Part shown: positions 9,287-18,039 of the stretch, piece after piece | Layout of the letters: every line of letters starts with the position of its first letter | Numbering within the stretch: the stretch's first letter is position 1 | Source: Merdibacter massiliensis | GTDB taxonomy: Bacteria; Bacillota_I; Bacilli_A; Erysipelotrichales; Erysipelotrichaceae | Assembly: GCF_900155395.1 (NCBI RefSeq) | Contig: NZ_LT699708.1 | Location: 1 to 61,684 of the forward strand | Direction of reading: 5' to 3' | DNA: 61,684 bases | Translations under genes and position numbers: made by a program | The notes under the pieces: generated by a model | Databases searched by the model: none | Seen by the model: only the letters and a program-made list of their open reading frames with translations | What the model was told of the DNA's origin: nothing

Positions 9287-9330
9287 CCACTTCACCTCCA
9301 CTCACATGATTGATGTATAAATAATTGTAT

Positions 9331-10107
9331 CTATCGCTTTTCTTTGTTATTTTTCACGATATTTCGATAGTCGTAAGTCAGTATACGTTTTTCGTTGGTC
9401 AGATGCATTAAAAATTCACGATTCCCGTCTCTTCCTTGAATGGAACTCTCTTTTAAATGCTTTACACAGTATCCTAATCTTGTTGTTTCTTCTACTACGT
9501 GACGAAGTACACGTATCAATACATTATCATCCTTAATGATGCCATGTTTATTCAAATAAGAAGGGCCTGCCTCAAATTGAGGCTTGATCAATACCAATGC
9601 CTCCACATCAGGAAATAATGGATAAATGCACTGCAGAGCAGTGATACACGAAAGGAAGGATACATCCATGCAGATAAAATCAATCTTTTCTTGAAACCAT
9701 TCGGATCTGATATCGCGAATGCTGTGTCCTTCCATATTGATACATCGCGGATCATGCAATAGACTTGAATGCAATTGTCCGTGCCCAACATCTAAAGCAT
9801 ATACTAAACGAGCATTTCTTTTTAAACATACATCGCTGAAACCGCCTGTGCTTGCTCCTACATCCAGGACACATTTATTATTTAAATCAATAGAAAATGC
9901 ATCTAACACATCAAAAATCTTTTTTCCTGCACGCGAGACGAACTCATGTTCTTTGCTCAATACATCAATTGTATCTTCAGCATATATCGGATAACTGCTC
10001 TTTAATATCACAACTCCGTTTACTTTTATTCTTCCTTCCTTGACTGCATCTTGTGCTTTGCTTCGAGAAGAAAAGTATTCATTTGCCAGCCATTGATCTA
10101 AACGCAT
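9331..10107 (-). CDS. tlyA: TlyA-type rRNA 2'-O-methyltransferase
   Basis: Putative 16S/23S rRNA cytidine-2'-O-methyltransferase, often annotated as hemolysin A or YqxC. An N-terminal S4 RNA-binding domain (about residues 1-60) is followed by an FtsJ-like SAM domain with the loop VLDVGASTGGF at 80-90. The length of 258 residues is usual. It overlaps the end of dxs by 10 bases and starts behind a GAGGAG site, so it belongs to the dxs operon. The rRNA methylation role is known for mycobacterial TlyA; for this clade it is inferred. Confidence 0.9.
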   Translation of the reverse strand: MRLDQWLANEYFSSRSKAQDAVKEGRIKVNGVVILKSSYPIYAEDTIDVLSKEHEFVSRAGKKIFDVLDAFSIDLNNKCVLDVGASTGGFSDVCLKRNARLVYALDVGHGQLHSSLLHDPRCINMEGHSIRDIRSEWFQEKIDFICMDVSFLSCITALQCIYPLFPDVEALVLIKPQFEAGPSYLNKHGIIKDDNVLIRVLRHVVEETTRLGYCVKHLKESSIQGRDGNREFLMHLTNEKRILTYDYRNIVKNNKEKR

Positions 10108-11963
10108 GTTAAAAGCTCCTCTATTTTACGGAATAATGAATTGATATCGATTTTTTCTGCTTTTCGTAACTGCGCGATACTTCCCTGTTCTACGAAATGA
10201 TCCCGAATTCCCATGCGAATCAAATGTTTATGTATATCATGATCATTGATGTATTGCAGCATTGCGCAGGATAAACCGCCATCTAGCATATCACTCTCGT
10301 ATACGATGATTGGTATGTCACGATAAAGTATATAGTCTAGCATTTCTTCATCCATCGGTTTGAAGTAACGTGCATTGATCACTTCAATCGGCATTTCATT
10401 TGCTTTTGCTTTCGCGAGTATGCGATCGACATCAGTCCCATATGTGACGACACAGACTTTGATCGTATCACTTGAACAATAAGAGGTCCATGTTCCTATC
10501 GGGGCAGAAACATGCTGGTCACATGCAAATAGAGCACTTCCTCTTGGATAACGTATACAGAAAGGGTGATCTTGAGAAAAAGCTTCTTGTAACAGCGCCC
10601 TTGCTTCAATTGCGTCTTTTGGTTGTGAAAGGATCAAGTTAGGCAGCGAGTGGAGCATGGTGATATCAAATACACCATGATGGGTCGGTCCATCTTCTCC
10701 TACCAGGCCGCAGCGATCAATACCGATGACGACTGGCAGATCCATACGAGCTACATCATGATTCAGCTGGTCATACGCTCTTTGCAAAAAGGCAGAATAA
10801 ATGGAAAGGAAGGGCCGCTTTCCATTTGCTGCCAATCCAGCTGCAAATGTCATCGCATGTTCTTCTGCAATACCGCAGTCAAAGAAACGATTTGGAAATT
10901 CCGTTGCAAAATTATTTAATTTTGATCCGCTTTTCATAGCAGGGGTAATCGTAACAATATTTCGGTTTTTCCTTGCAAGATCGCAAACATTGCGTGATAT
11001 GATTTCGCTCCAGCTGCAGTGACCGGCGGGAAGTTTTGCTAAGGATTGGCCAGTTTTGGGATCAAATTGTGATACACCATGCCAAGTTCCTTCTTTATCA
11101 TTTTCAGCATATGGATAGCCTTTACCTTTTTTAGTTAATACATGAATAACAATAGGTCCTTTATGACGTTTAGAAGCTTCTAAAACTTTGATCAAAGAAG
11201 CAAGATCATGTCCATTGATCGGACCGATGTAATCCAGATTAAATTCGCCAAAAATAGAAGTGTCGACTACATTTTCTTTGATTGCATTTTTTACGTTTTT
11301 CATTCCCTTTAAGACGGTTCGCCCTACTTTTGTTCCTGAGAGGCCCTGCTGCAGATCACTTTTTAAAGCTGCATACGGACGGCTTGTACGCAATTTTGTA
11401 AATGCAATATCCATTGCACCGACATTCTGTGAAATAGACATTGAATTATCATTAAAGATGATGATCATATTTCGCTGTTCTCCACCGATTTGATTCAAGG
11501 CTTCCATTGACATGCCGCTGGCCATGGCGCCATCTCCAATAACAGGAATTACTTGATAATCATCCCCATTCAGATCTCGTGCAACCGCCATTCCTAAAGC
11601 AGCGGATAACGAAGTTGAAGAATGCCCTGCTTCCCAGCAATCATGTTCGCTTTCATAGCGCTTTTGAAAGCCGGAAAGGCCTTTGTATTGACGAAGGGTA
11701 GAAAAACGACGAGAACGTCCTGTCAATATCTTATGCACATAACTTTGATGACCAACATCAAATAAGATCTTGTCTTTCGGAGAATGAAATACATAATGCA
11801 AGGCAATAGTCAGCTCTACCACTCCCAAATTGCTTGACAAGTGTCCTCCGGTTTTTGAAATGGACGATATCAAAAAATCACGAATTTCTTGTGCCAGTTC
11901 ATTCAGTTCGTCTATCGTCATATGTTTAATATCTTGTGGACCTCGTATGTCATAGACATGCAT
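10098..11963 (-). CDS. dxs: 1-deoxy-D-xylulose-5-phosphate synthase
   Basis: Thiamine-diphosphate enzyme joining pyruvate and glyceraldehyde-3-phosphate in the first step of the MEP isoprenoid pathway. Visible signatures are the N-terminal EAGHSSTSLS loop, the ThDP/Mg-binding stretch beginning GDGAMASG, and the DRCGLVGEDGPTHHG segment of the pyrimidine-binding domain, followed by the C-terminal transketolase domain. The length of 621 residues is full. It is preceded by ispA, so isoprenoid genes are paired. ATG 11963 follows a GGGGTG site. Confidence 0.96.
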   Translation of the reverse strand: MHVYDIRGPQDIKHMTIDELNELAQEIRDFLISSISKTGGHLSSNLGVVELTIALHYVFHSPKDKILFDVGHQSYVHKILTGRSRRFSTLRQYKGLSGFQKRYESEHDCWEAGHSSTSLSAALGMAVARDLNGDDYQVIPVIGDGAMASGMSMEALNQIGGEQRNMIIIFNDNSMSISQNVGAMDIAFTKLRTSRPYAALKSDLQQGLSGTKVGRTVLKGMKNVKNAIKENVVDTSIFGEFNLDYIGPINGHDLASLIKVLEASKRHKGPIVIHVLTKKGKGYPYAENDKEGTWHGVSQFDPKTGQSLAKLPAGHCSWSEIISRNVCDLARKNRNIVTITPAMKSGSKLNNFATEFPNRFFDCGIAEEHAMTFAAGLAANGKRPFLSIYSAFLQRAYDQLNHDVARMDLPVVIGIDRCGLVGEDGPTHHGVFDITMLHSLPNLILSQPKDAIEARALLQEAFSQDHPFCIRYPRGSALFACDQHVSAPIGTWTSYCSSDTIKVCVVTYGTDVDRILAKAKANEMPIEVINARYFKPMDEEMLDYILYRDIPIIVYESDMLDGGLSCAMLQYINDHDIHKHLIRMGIRDHFVEQGSIAQLRKAEKIDINSLFRKIEELLTCV

Positions 11964-11983
11964 CCTGCAACACCCCTTTTAAA

Positions 11984-12823
11984 TCAATTTCGCCGTACCA
12001 TCAATTTTTGTAAAAATGTACGTAACCCTATTGTATCAGCATGTATTTGATCGAGCATCTGTATTGCTCTTTCATAGTATTGATCACAAAGCGATTGAGC
12101 CTGTTCAATACCGAGCAATGAAACATAAGTAACTTTATGATTTTTTTCATCGCTTGTTGACTTTCCCAGCTCTTCCTGGGTTGCGATCACATCCATTATA
12201 TCATCTTGTATTTGAAAAGAGAGACCTATATCATCTCCAATTTGTTTTAAAAGATCGATATCTTCTAAGTGATTTGATAATAAAGCCGCACACAACAATG
12301 GTAAAGTCAGAAGTTTTCCCGTTTTGTGCCGATGCACTTCTTCTAATTGTTCAATAGATAACATAGATGCTTGTTCTGCTTCCATATCATAAGTCTGACC
12401 TAAAATCATACCATCAATTCCTGCATACTGACTTAGCAATGTCACTAAACCAACTTTTATATCATTAGTACATGTGCTCCGCAATACTACTTGAAAAGCT
12501 TGCGTCAACAATGCATCTCCGGCTAAAATTGCAGTTGCTTCGTCGAAAGCAATATGGCATGTTTTTCTTCCTCTGCGAAGAGTGTCATTATCCATTGCTG
12601 GCAGATCATCATGAATTAAAGAATAGGTGTGGATCATTTCAATCGCAGCTGCACAGGGATAACCAAATTCTTCGCTTTGTCCATATCCTTTTAACAACTC
12701 AAATAACAGCCTAGGCCGAACTCTTTTACCTCCGGCAAGCAAAGAGTAAAACATGGCATCTCTTGTACGAGATGGCTGAAAATCCTGTTCTAGAGAGGCA
12801 AGATAGCTTTCAAATTTCTCCAT
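11984..12823 (-). CDS. ispA: Polyprenyl (farnesyl) diphosphate synthase
   Basis: Trans-prenyltransferase that condenses isopentenyl diphosphate with allylic diphosphates to make farnesyl or geranyl diphosphate. The first Asp-rich motif DDLPAMD is at residues 72-78 and the second, DDIMD, at 207-211, both binding Mg-diphosphate. ATG 12823 is chosen because GAGGAGGAAG precedes it; it overlaps the xseB stop by 14 bases, implying coupled translation. The length of 280 residues is slightly short of the usual 290-300. Chain length (C15 versus C10) cannot be decided from sequence alone. Confidence 0.92.
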   Translation of the reverse strand: MEKFESYLASLEQDFQPSRTRDAMFYSLLAGGKRVRPRLLFELLKGYGQSEEFGYPCAAAIEMIHTYSLIHDDLPAMDNDTLRRGRKTCHIAFDEATAILAGDALLTQAFQVVLRSTCTNDIKVGLVTLLSQYAGIDGMILGQTYDMEAEQASMLSIEQLEEVHRHKTGKLLTLPLLCAALLSNHLEDIDLLKQIGDDIGLSFQIQDDIMDVIATQEELGKSTSDEKNHKVTYVSLLGIEQAQSLCDQYYERAIQMLDQIHADTIGLRTFLQKLMVRRN

Positions 12824-13031
12824 CCGTTGCTTCCTCCTCATTTTCCTGTGCAATCAAGATATTCATTTTGTTTTCAAAAGTTTTTAGTTGAGCATCACAA
12901 TCTTTTACTAAATGCAATCCTTCTTCAAATAAATGCATTGCTTCTTCTAGTTCTACTGTATTTTGATCCAAAGCAGCGATGATTTCATCTAATCGTTGCA
13001 TCGATTGTTTAAATGTTGCTTTCTTAGCCAT
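12810..13031 (-). CDS. xseB: Exonuclease VII small subunit
   Basis: Small helical subunit of exonuclease VII, 73 residues, the normal size. It has the two-helix pattern typical of XseB (FKQSMQRLDEIIAAL, then LEEAMHLFEEGLHLVKDC). It binds several-fold to XseA and is needed for single-strand nuclease activity. The gene overlaps xseA by 8 bases and ispA by 14, and starts behind a GGAGG site. Confidence 0.93.
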   Translation of the reverse strand: MAKKATFKQSMQRLDEIIAALDQNTVELEEAMHLFEEGLHLVKDCDAQLKTFENKMNILIAQENEEEATDGEI

Positions 13032-14358
13032 GATTTTCCTCCTTTTCTAACAAGCATGCCCTCCATTTGCCATCATGAAAACGAATGGATATTTGCGCTC
13101 CCGCTTGTAGATCTTCAGCATTTTTTATCAGATGTTGTTCATTTTCCACCAATGTATAACCGCGTTTTAGGATGGATAATGGACTATATGCATCCAACAG
13201 ATGTATATTTCTATTTAATAACTGTTTTTGCTGATTTAAAAATTCGAACACCTTTTCTTCGATACTGTTTTTTTTCAATTTCGTTTGTGTCTGATAGAAC
13301 AATAGATGCCTTCTCATCGCTTGAAACAATAAATCGTTTTTATGTAACAGATCACTTTGCTTTTTTTGCATCGCATCGCTATAACGTTCGAACCGGGTCG
13401 TGATGGTAGCTAAATGCATTTGCTGGTCTTTGATAAAACTGAGCGGATCTTGTAAATATTTTGTCTGTGCGCGATTAGATAATTGCTGTTTGCATGATTC
13501 GATCCGTCGCTTCATAATGGAAGACAATAACTGCTGTTTTGCAGACAATGCCTGCATGACTTCCTGTATGTCAGCTGTAGCTCTCTGGGCCGCTCCCGTT
13601 GGAGTTGCAGCACGTACATCACAAACGAAATCAACTAAAGTTGTATCACTTTCATGGCCTACGCCGCTGATGATCGGTGTTTTTAAATGGTAAATGCAGT
13701 GCACTAATTCCTCATTGTTAAATCCCCAAAGATCTTCAATGCTGCCTCCGCCTCGGACCAACAGCAAACAATCATGATGATGACGGTCCGCTTGCTGCAA
13801 TGCTTTCATGATCGAGGAAGAAGCTTGTGCTCCTTGCACATAGGCTGGATACAACGTCAGCTTTGCAATTGGCCAATGCTTTTGTATTGTGCTTAAAACA
13901 TCTTGTAAAGCCGCGCCTTCTTTTGCCGATATGATTCCAATATCGCTTGCATAAAGAGGAATCTTCTTTTTATGTTGCTCATCAAACCATCCTTCAGCGA
14001 ATAATTTTTTCTTTAATTCCTCAAAACGGAGATAAAGATCTCCAATGCCATCATTGCGGATGGCAGTAACATAACATTGGATGCTGCCCTGTTGCTCATA
14101 AAGGGAGATAGATCCTTTAATGACCACTTTGCTTCCATCTTCTACTTTTGCTTTGCAACGCAATGCATAAGAAGCGAACATGACACAGGATAGCCGCGCT
14201 TGTTCATCTTTTAATGTAAAATACCAATGACCGCTTCGATGTTTTTTTAAGTTTGATATTTCCCCTTGTATCAGGATGCCGCTGAGATAGGGATTTTGAT
14301 CTAATGTACTTTTTATGTATTTTACGATACTGCTGATCGGATAGATAGTTTCACTCAT
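13024..14358 (-). CDS. xseA: Exonuclease VII large subunit
   Basis: Catalytic subunit of exonuclease VII, which degrades single-stranded DNA from both ends in repair. An N-terminal OB fold (about residues 1-100, with GEISNLKKHRSGHWYFTLKD) precedes the central nuclease domain with VRGGGSIEDLWGFNNE and the ISGVGHESDTTLVDFV stretch. A long coiled-coil region and a C-terminal segment follow. The length of 444 residues is full. It starts one base after the nusB stop; folD, usual between xseA and nusB in Bacillus, is absent. Confidence 0.95.
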   Translation of the reverse strand: MSETIYPISSIVKYIKSTLDQNPYLSGILIQGEISNLKKHRSGHWYFTLKDEQARLSCVMFASYALRCKAKVEDGSKVVIKGSISLYEQQGSIQCYVTAIRNDGIGDLYLRFEELKKKLFAEGWFDEQHKKKIPLYASDIGIISAKEGAALQDVLSTIQKHWPIAKLTLYPAYVQGAQASSSIMKALQQADRHHHDCLLLVRGGGSIEDLWGFNNEELVHCIYHLKTPIISGVGHESDTTLVDFVCDVRAATPTGAAQRATADIQEVMQALSAKQQLLSSIMKRRIESCKQQLSNRAQTKYLQDPLSFIKDQQMHLATITTRFERYSDAMQKKQSDLLHKNDLLFQAMRRHLLFYQTQTKLKKNSIEEKVFEFLNQQKQLLNRNIHLLDAYSPLSILKRGYTLVENEQHLIKNAEDLQAGAQISIRFHDGKWRACLLEKEENHG

Positions 14359-14359
14359 C

Positions 14360-14740
14360 TTATAGCTGATCTAAAACACCGTTAATCAATTTATAGGCAT
14401 CCTCATCACAATATTTTTTGGCCAGATTAACCGCTTCATCAATTACAATTGCTTTGGGAACCAATTCCAGATCAATTTCACAACAAGCCATCAATAAGAT
14501 AGCCTGCTCTACATATCCTAATCGATCAAATGTCCAATCCTTATTTAATTTATCGCTGATTTTATCAATATATGTATCTTTATATCGAATCGTGTCCATC
14601 GTGATCGTATAAAGAAAAGGATCTATTTCATTGCTGTCACAGTTTTCATAAACACATTCTCGAATGTCTTTGCCTAATAATAAATGTTGATACAATGAAG
14701 TCATTGCTACTTCTCGCATTTTATGCCGATTCATTTCCAT
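14360..14740 (-). CDS. nusB: Transcription antitermination factor NusB
   Basis: Small all-helical RNA-binding factor that joins NusE (S10) on boxA during rRNA antitermination. At 126 residues it is a typical NusB. It begins with the Arg-rich helix (MNRHKMREVAMTSLYQ) and ends with the KYCDEDAYKLINGVLD signature. It is followed directly by xseA. In Bacillus it lies next to yqhY (Asp23-like) as well; here a 5'-nucleotidase gene sits between them. Confidence 0.93.
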   Translation of the reverse strand: MEMNRHKMREVAMTSLYQHLLLGKDIRECVYENCDSNEIDPFLYTITMDTIRYKDTYIDKISDKLNKDWTFDRLGYVEQAILLMACCEIDLELVPKAIVIDEAVNLAKKYCDEDAYKLINGVLDQL

Positions 14741-14794
14741 CGTATATTCCTCCTGGTATTTATAAATATCTGTTCAATTAAACCTTTCACATTT

Positions 14795-15694
14795 TTAAGT
14801 CTTGCTCTTGTATGGAACACGAGCGCTCGGTACGACCTCACTTGCCTTTGATGCATGTACCTCCTGATCATCAAAAAAGATGTGCGCACCAAATTTTTCT
14901 AATACATCCTTTTTAGGGATACCTCCTAAAAAGAATGCTTCATCAATTCGTACATTCCATGCACGCAGGGTTCGAATCACGCGTTCCTGTGCTGGTGCAT
15001 TTCTTGCTGTAACCAATGCTGTTCGGATAGGCGCTTGTCCAGGTGGAAAGCTCTCCTGCAGTTTAGACAAAGTCTTCAATAAATTCGCAAATGGTCCTTT
15101 TGGCAAGGGCTTTTTTGCATTTGCCCGCTCATATTCAATAAATGCTTTTAAACCTTGCTCTTGATAGATACGCTCTGATTCATCAGAAAACAAGACCGCA
15201 TCTCCATCAAATGCAATTCGTATTTCTTGAATTTTAGCAAAGGGATATTGGTTCTTGTGCGGATAGATGATCCCAGCAGCAAATCCTGCGTCGATTGCTG
15301 CCTGTACATCCTCTTCATCTGCAGAAAGAAACAGATCGACACCAAATGCTGCTAAATAATTAGCAATGCTTTCCCCTCCGCTTAATACAGCCCTGGTAAT
15401 ATCCAGGTGATAATGCTCAATAGATTGAAAGATACGCAGGCTTGTTTCTGCTCCATTACGAGATAATATCAATACTTCAACTAAATGGGAATTGCTCAAT
15501 TCATTTAGTTGTAACAATGCCTTCACCAATGCAAAACCACTTCCCGGCTGTAATATATCATCCTCGTGTTCGATTTGATAAGTACGATATGCATCTAAAC
15601 CTTCTTTTTCAAATATCGCATTTTCTTTGCTCAGATCAAATAAGGCTCTTGAAGAGATTCCTACGACCAAACAATTTTCTAAAGTAAACGGCAT
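14795..15694 (-). CDS. Cytosolic 5'-nucleotidase family protein
   Basis: Protein of 299 residues resembling the cytosolic 5'-nucleotidase I (NT5C1-type) family, which dephosphorylates nucleoside monophosphates. Recognisable pieces are LVVGISSRALFD near the N-terminus, VLSRNGAETSLRIFQSIEHY, IRIAFDGDAVLFSDESE in the middle, and FFLGGIPKKDVLEKFGAHIFFDDQ near the end, which together form a HAD-like core with acidic motifs. Start ATG 15694 has an AGGAGG site. It separates nusB from the Asp23-like gene, which are neighbours in Bacillus, so it may be a lineage insertion. Substrate is unknown. Confidence 0.75.
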   Translation of the reverse strand: MPFTLENCLVVGISSRALFDLSKENAIFEKEGLDAYRTYQIEHEDDILQPGSGFALVKALLQLNELSNSHLVEVLILSRNGAETSLRIFQSIEHYHLDITRAVLSGGESIANYLAAFGVDLFLSADEEDVQAAIDAGFAAGIIYPHKNQYPFAKIQEIRIAFDGDAVLFSDESERIYQEQGLKAFIEYERANAKKPLPKGPFANLLKTLSKLQESFPPGQAPIRTALVTARNAPAQERVIRTLRAWNVRIDEAFFLGGIPKKDVLEKFGAHIFFDDQEVHASKASEVVPSARVPYKSKT

Positions 15695-15711
15695 ATCCTT
15701 CCTCCTTAATA

Positions 15712-15739
15712 GTAAAAAAGAAATCCGTTAGGATTTCTT
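15712..15739 (-). terminator. Terminator after the Asp23-like gene
   Basis: Perfect nine-pair stem AAGAAATCC/GGATTTCTT (15718-15726 with 15731-15739), four-base loop, T run on the minus strand. It overlaps the Asp23-like stop codon. Confidence 0.8.
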
Positions 15740-16067
15740 AAAAGACAAAACCAACCACCCGAATATCGATTTTTTCCGGAGTATATTCGCTCATATGAGA
15801 TATGCTTTCAAAGATCTTTTTCTGCAGTTTACTGCATGCATCGCTAACGTTTACTGTATATTTTACTTTGATATCAATAGTTAACACCATCTTGTTGTCT
15901 ACCAATTTACAACTGATAGGGTATTTGAACAATCCGCCACCCTCATTTAAGATGATTGCATCATCTTCATCTACCGCGATTTTTGCTATCGTCGTAAAAA
16001 CAGATTTATTCAGCGCTACGATACCTATATCATTCTGTGGCTGAATCACAATATAATCCTGAGCCAT
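15738..16067 (-). CDS. Asp23/Gls24 family protein (YqhY-like)
   Basis: Small cytoplasmic protein of the Asp23/Gls24 family, 109 residues from ATG 16067 behind an AAGGTGAT site. It shows the family pattern of an early beta-rich region (IVALNKSVFTTIAKIAV) and alternating beta/helix with VKYTVNVSDACSKLQKKIFESI. By position (between the spoIIIAH-like gene and nusB) it corresponds to Bacillus YqhY, whose gene is linked to acetyl-CoA carboxylase genes. Those accB/accC genes are missing here. Exact function is not established for the family. Confidence 0.8.
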   Translation of the reverse strand: MAQDYIVIQPQNDIGIVALNKSVFTTIAKIAVDEDDAIILNEGGGLFKYPISCKLVDNKMVLTIDIKVKYTVNVSDACSKLQKKIFESISHMSEYTPEKIDIRVVGFVF

Positions 16068-16100
16068 AATTATCACCTTCTGCCATCATTATAGCAAATA

Positions 16101-16592
16101 TTATGATGTTTTGAAAGTAACTTCCAATAAATAATTATCATTTACGACAGCATAAGCTTCTTTCATGACCGTATTGACATTTTCCTTGTTTTCTTCGCAA
16201 TCAAATAACGTGATGCGGCAGGTACCATCGCTGATTTCTACGACAGAAGTAAATTCTTTTTTCTTTAGATTTTCCTGTATTTTTTGTTGTTGGTCTCTAA
16301 CATTTTCCAATGTTTCAATCTTTTGCAAAGCAGCTTGTTTATCTTCTTCACTACTATCGGTATCTGCCATCACTGCATTTGCCTCATTTAATTGTTCATT
16401 TATGTTTTTGGTAATCGAATCTTGTAACGCTGTACTTTCATCTTGTTGCGATGTATCTGCTTTTTCTTCTTCTGCTTGCTCCGTATTTTCACTGATTACT
16501 GCTGTGACATCATTTGGTAATGTCACGTAATAGACAGAAAGCATCAAAATTAATGAGAACAATGTGAGAAAAGCCAACGCCTGCTTGTTCAT
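16101..16592 (-). CDS. SpoIIIAH-like sporulation protein
   Basis: Protein of 163 residues with one N-terminal membrane segment and a soluble C-terminal domain. The opening MNKQALAFLTLFSLILML followed by SVYYVTLP matches the start of SpoIIIAH, which forms with SpoIIQ a channel between mother cell and forespore. The middle is acidic and coiled-coil-like (residues 35-110). The C-terminal part (VEISDGTCRITLF to LEVTFKTS) fits the YscJ/FliF-like ring-forming domain. Its place upstream of yqhY and nusB matches Bacillus, but spoIIIAA-AG are not beside it. No ribosome-site ambiguity: ATG 16592 follows GAGGAGGG. Confidence 0.75.
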   Translation of the reverse strand: MNKQALAFLTLFSLILMLSVYYVTLPNDVTAVISENTEQAEEEKADTSQQDESTALQDSITKNINEQLNEANAVMADTDSSEEDKQAALQKIETLENVRDQQQKIQENLKKKEFTSVVEISDGTCRITLFDCEENKENVNTVMKEAYAVVNDNYLLEVTFKTS

Positions 16593-16662
16593 AGGAATTC
16601 CCTCCTCTGCTATTGTATCCTATGAAAAAAGCAGGAGCCTTATGCCTTATCTGTGATTTGAT

Positions 16663-18039
16663 TTACTCTTTATGAAATATCTCATCGACACGGCGAAGCC
16701 AATCAGCATGATATGCATCTTTGTATTGCATGAAGTCACGATATGAAATCGTTCGTTGTTCCAATTCTTCTACAAAATGGACAAAACAACGATTGATCCT
16801 TTTCATTTTGTCGTCATGCAAAATATGGATCGTACCGATGTATACCAAAGAGTCTGCCAGCATTTGCATGCATTCATGATGCAATATATCTGCTTCTGCC
16901 ATTGAAAGTTTGACAAAACTTGTATTCAGCCAATAGTCATCGACCAAATAATTTTTGATTACTTGCAAGAACATGACAAAATCATGAATATTATTGCCTG
17001 GCTCAATGGCAAACAGCATACGGAAAAAGACATACCAATCATAATCATCATTTATGATAGATAACAAGTAACTGCCTACTCTTTGAATGAAAACATCGTC
17101 ACTTTGCAATTGTTCTTCCATCATGATCTCATCTGTAAAATCGATCTGGATGGAATTCAATTTACGGAAAGTATGAAAAAGTGCTCCGATATGATCACTT
17201 CCTTGCCGATTATTTTGCAGATCATTCAAAAAAATGTAATGACCTAAAATAGTAGATGTATTTTTTATATTCATCGTAAATCCGACGGAATCTAACATTT
17301 TCATTGCGAATATATCGTTGATCCCTTTCGTGATCAGACTTTCAAATCCACTTTGTGTCACTTTTAAATTGTTTTGTGAAGTATCCTGCATTTGATTAAA
17401 TAGAATGCTCATTTGCCGGTCGACGATTGTCAAAGAAGCTTTTAGCGAAGACAGCAGCTCTTTCATGAAATCATCGTACACATAATAATTTGAATTTTTA
17501 TAGACTAGCTTGTGCTCGATCTCGCTCCAGAATGTGTTTACTAATGATTTGATCTGCAGCTCGACATTTACTCGATGCCCTTGAAAAATATAACAACCGT
17601 CAATCCGGTAAATAGAAAAACCATTTTTTTGGATCTGCGGCTGCTTTGATTGGATATCAAAACGCAAAGCAGGAAGATCTTCTCGATAATACAGATTCTC
17701 TTCATCGCAAAGTGTTAATTGTTCGCGTAACTGCTTTAATAACAAAAACTCTTCTTGTATAAAACGACATTCGATACTAACGCCGATCAGGTCACTCAGA
17801 TGATTTAATATATCCTGTGCATGATCATACTCCATATAAAAACGATTACGTATGATTTTTTCTCGTAAGCTCTCTTTGGTTTTGATACGACCGCGAATAT
17901 CTACGACCATTTCGTTGTGCTGACCTAATATGGTGTACAAGCCCTGATAGACCTCCGTTAAACATTGTGTATATAACGGCTGATTTTCTGACAACAATTG
18001 AAGCGTGTCATCAATAACAGAGAATACTTTTAAACGCAT
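16663..18039 (-). CDS. RelA/SpoT-like (p)ppGpp synthetase-domain protein with unknown C-terminus
   Basis: Protein of 458 residues (ATG 18039, GGAGG site) with a RelA/SpoT nucleotidyltransferase domain in its first half. Motifs that can be matched: Arg51-x-Lys53 with Ser57 and Lys61 (RGRIKTKESLREK), Asp83 and Gly86 (SDLIGVSIECRF), a G-loop-like NGFSIYRI at 139-146, Glu160 with QIKS, and WSEIEHKLVYK at 171-181. The catalytic positions therefore look intact. There is no N-terminal HD hydrolase and no TGS/ACT region. Instead about 260 residues of unrecognised, helix-rich sequence follow. It overlaps ribF by 10 bases. A small alarmone synthetase role is plausible but unproven. Confidence 0.7.
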   Translation of the reverse strand: MRLKVFSVIDDTLQLLSENQPLYTQCLTEVYQGLYTILGQHNEMVVDIRGRIKTKESLREKIIRNRFYMEYDHAQDILNHLSDLIGVSIECRFIQEEFLLLKQLREQLTLCDEENLYYREDLPALRFDIQSKQPQIQKNGFSIYRIDGCYIFQGHRVNVELQIKSLVNTFWSEIEHKLVYKNSNYYVYDDFMKELLSSLKASLTIVDRQMSILFNQMQDTSQNNLKVTQSGFESLITKGINDIFAMKMLDSVGFTMNIKNTSTILGHYIFLNDLQNNRQGSDHIGALFHTFRKLNSIQIDFTDEIMMEEQLQSDDVFIQRVGSYLLSIINDDYDWYVFFRMLFAIEPGNNIHDFVMFLQVIKNYLVDDYWLNTSFVKLSMAEADILHHECMQMLADSLVYIGTIHILHDDKMKRINRCFVHFVEELEQRTISYRDFMQYKDAYHADWLRRVDEIFHKE

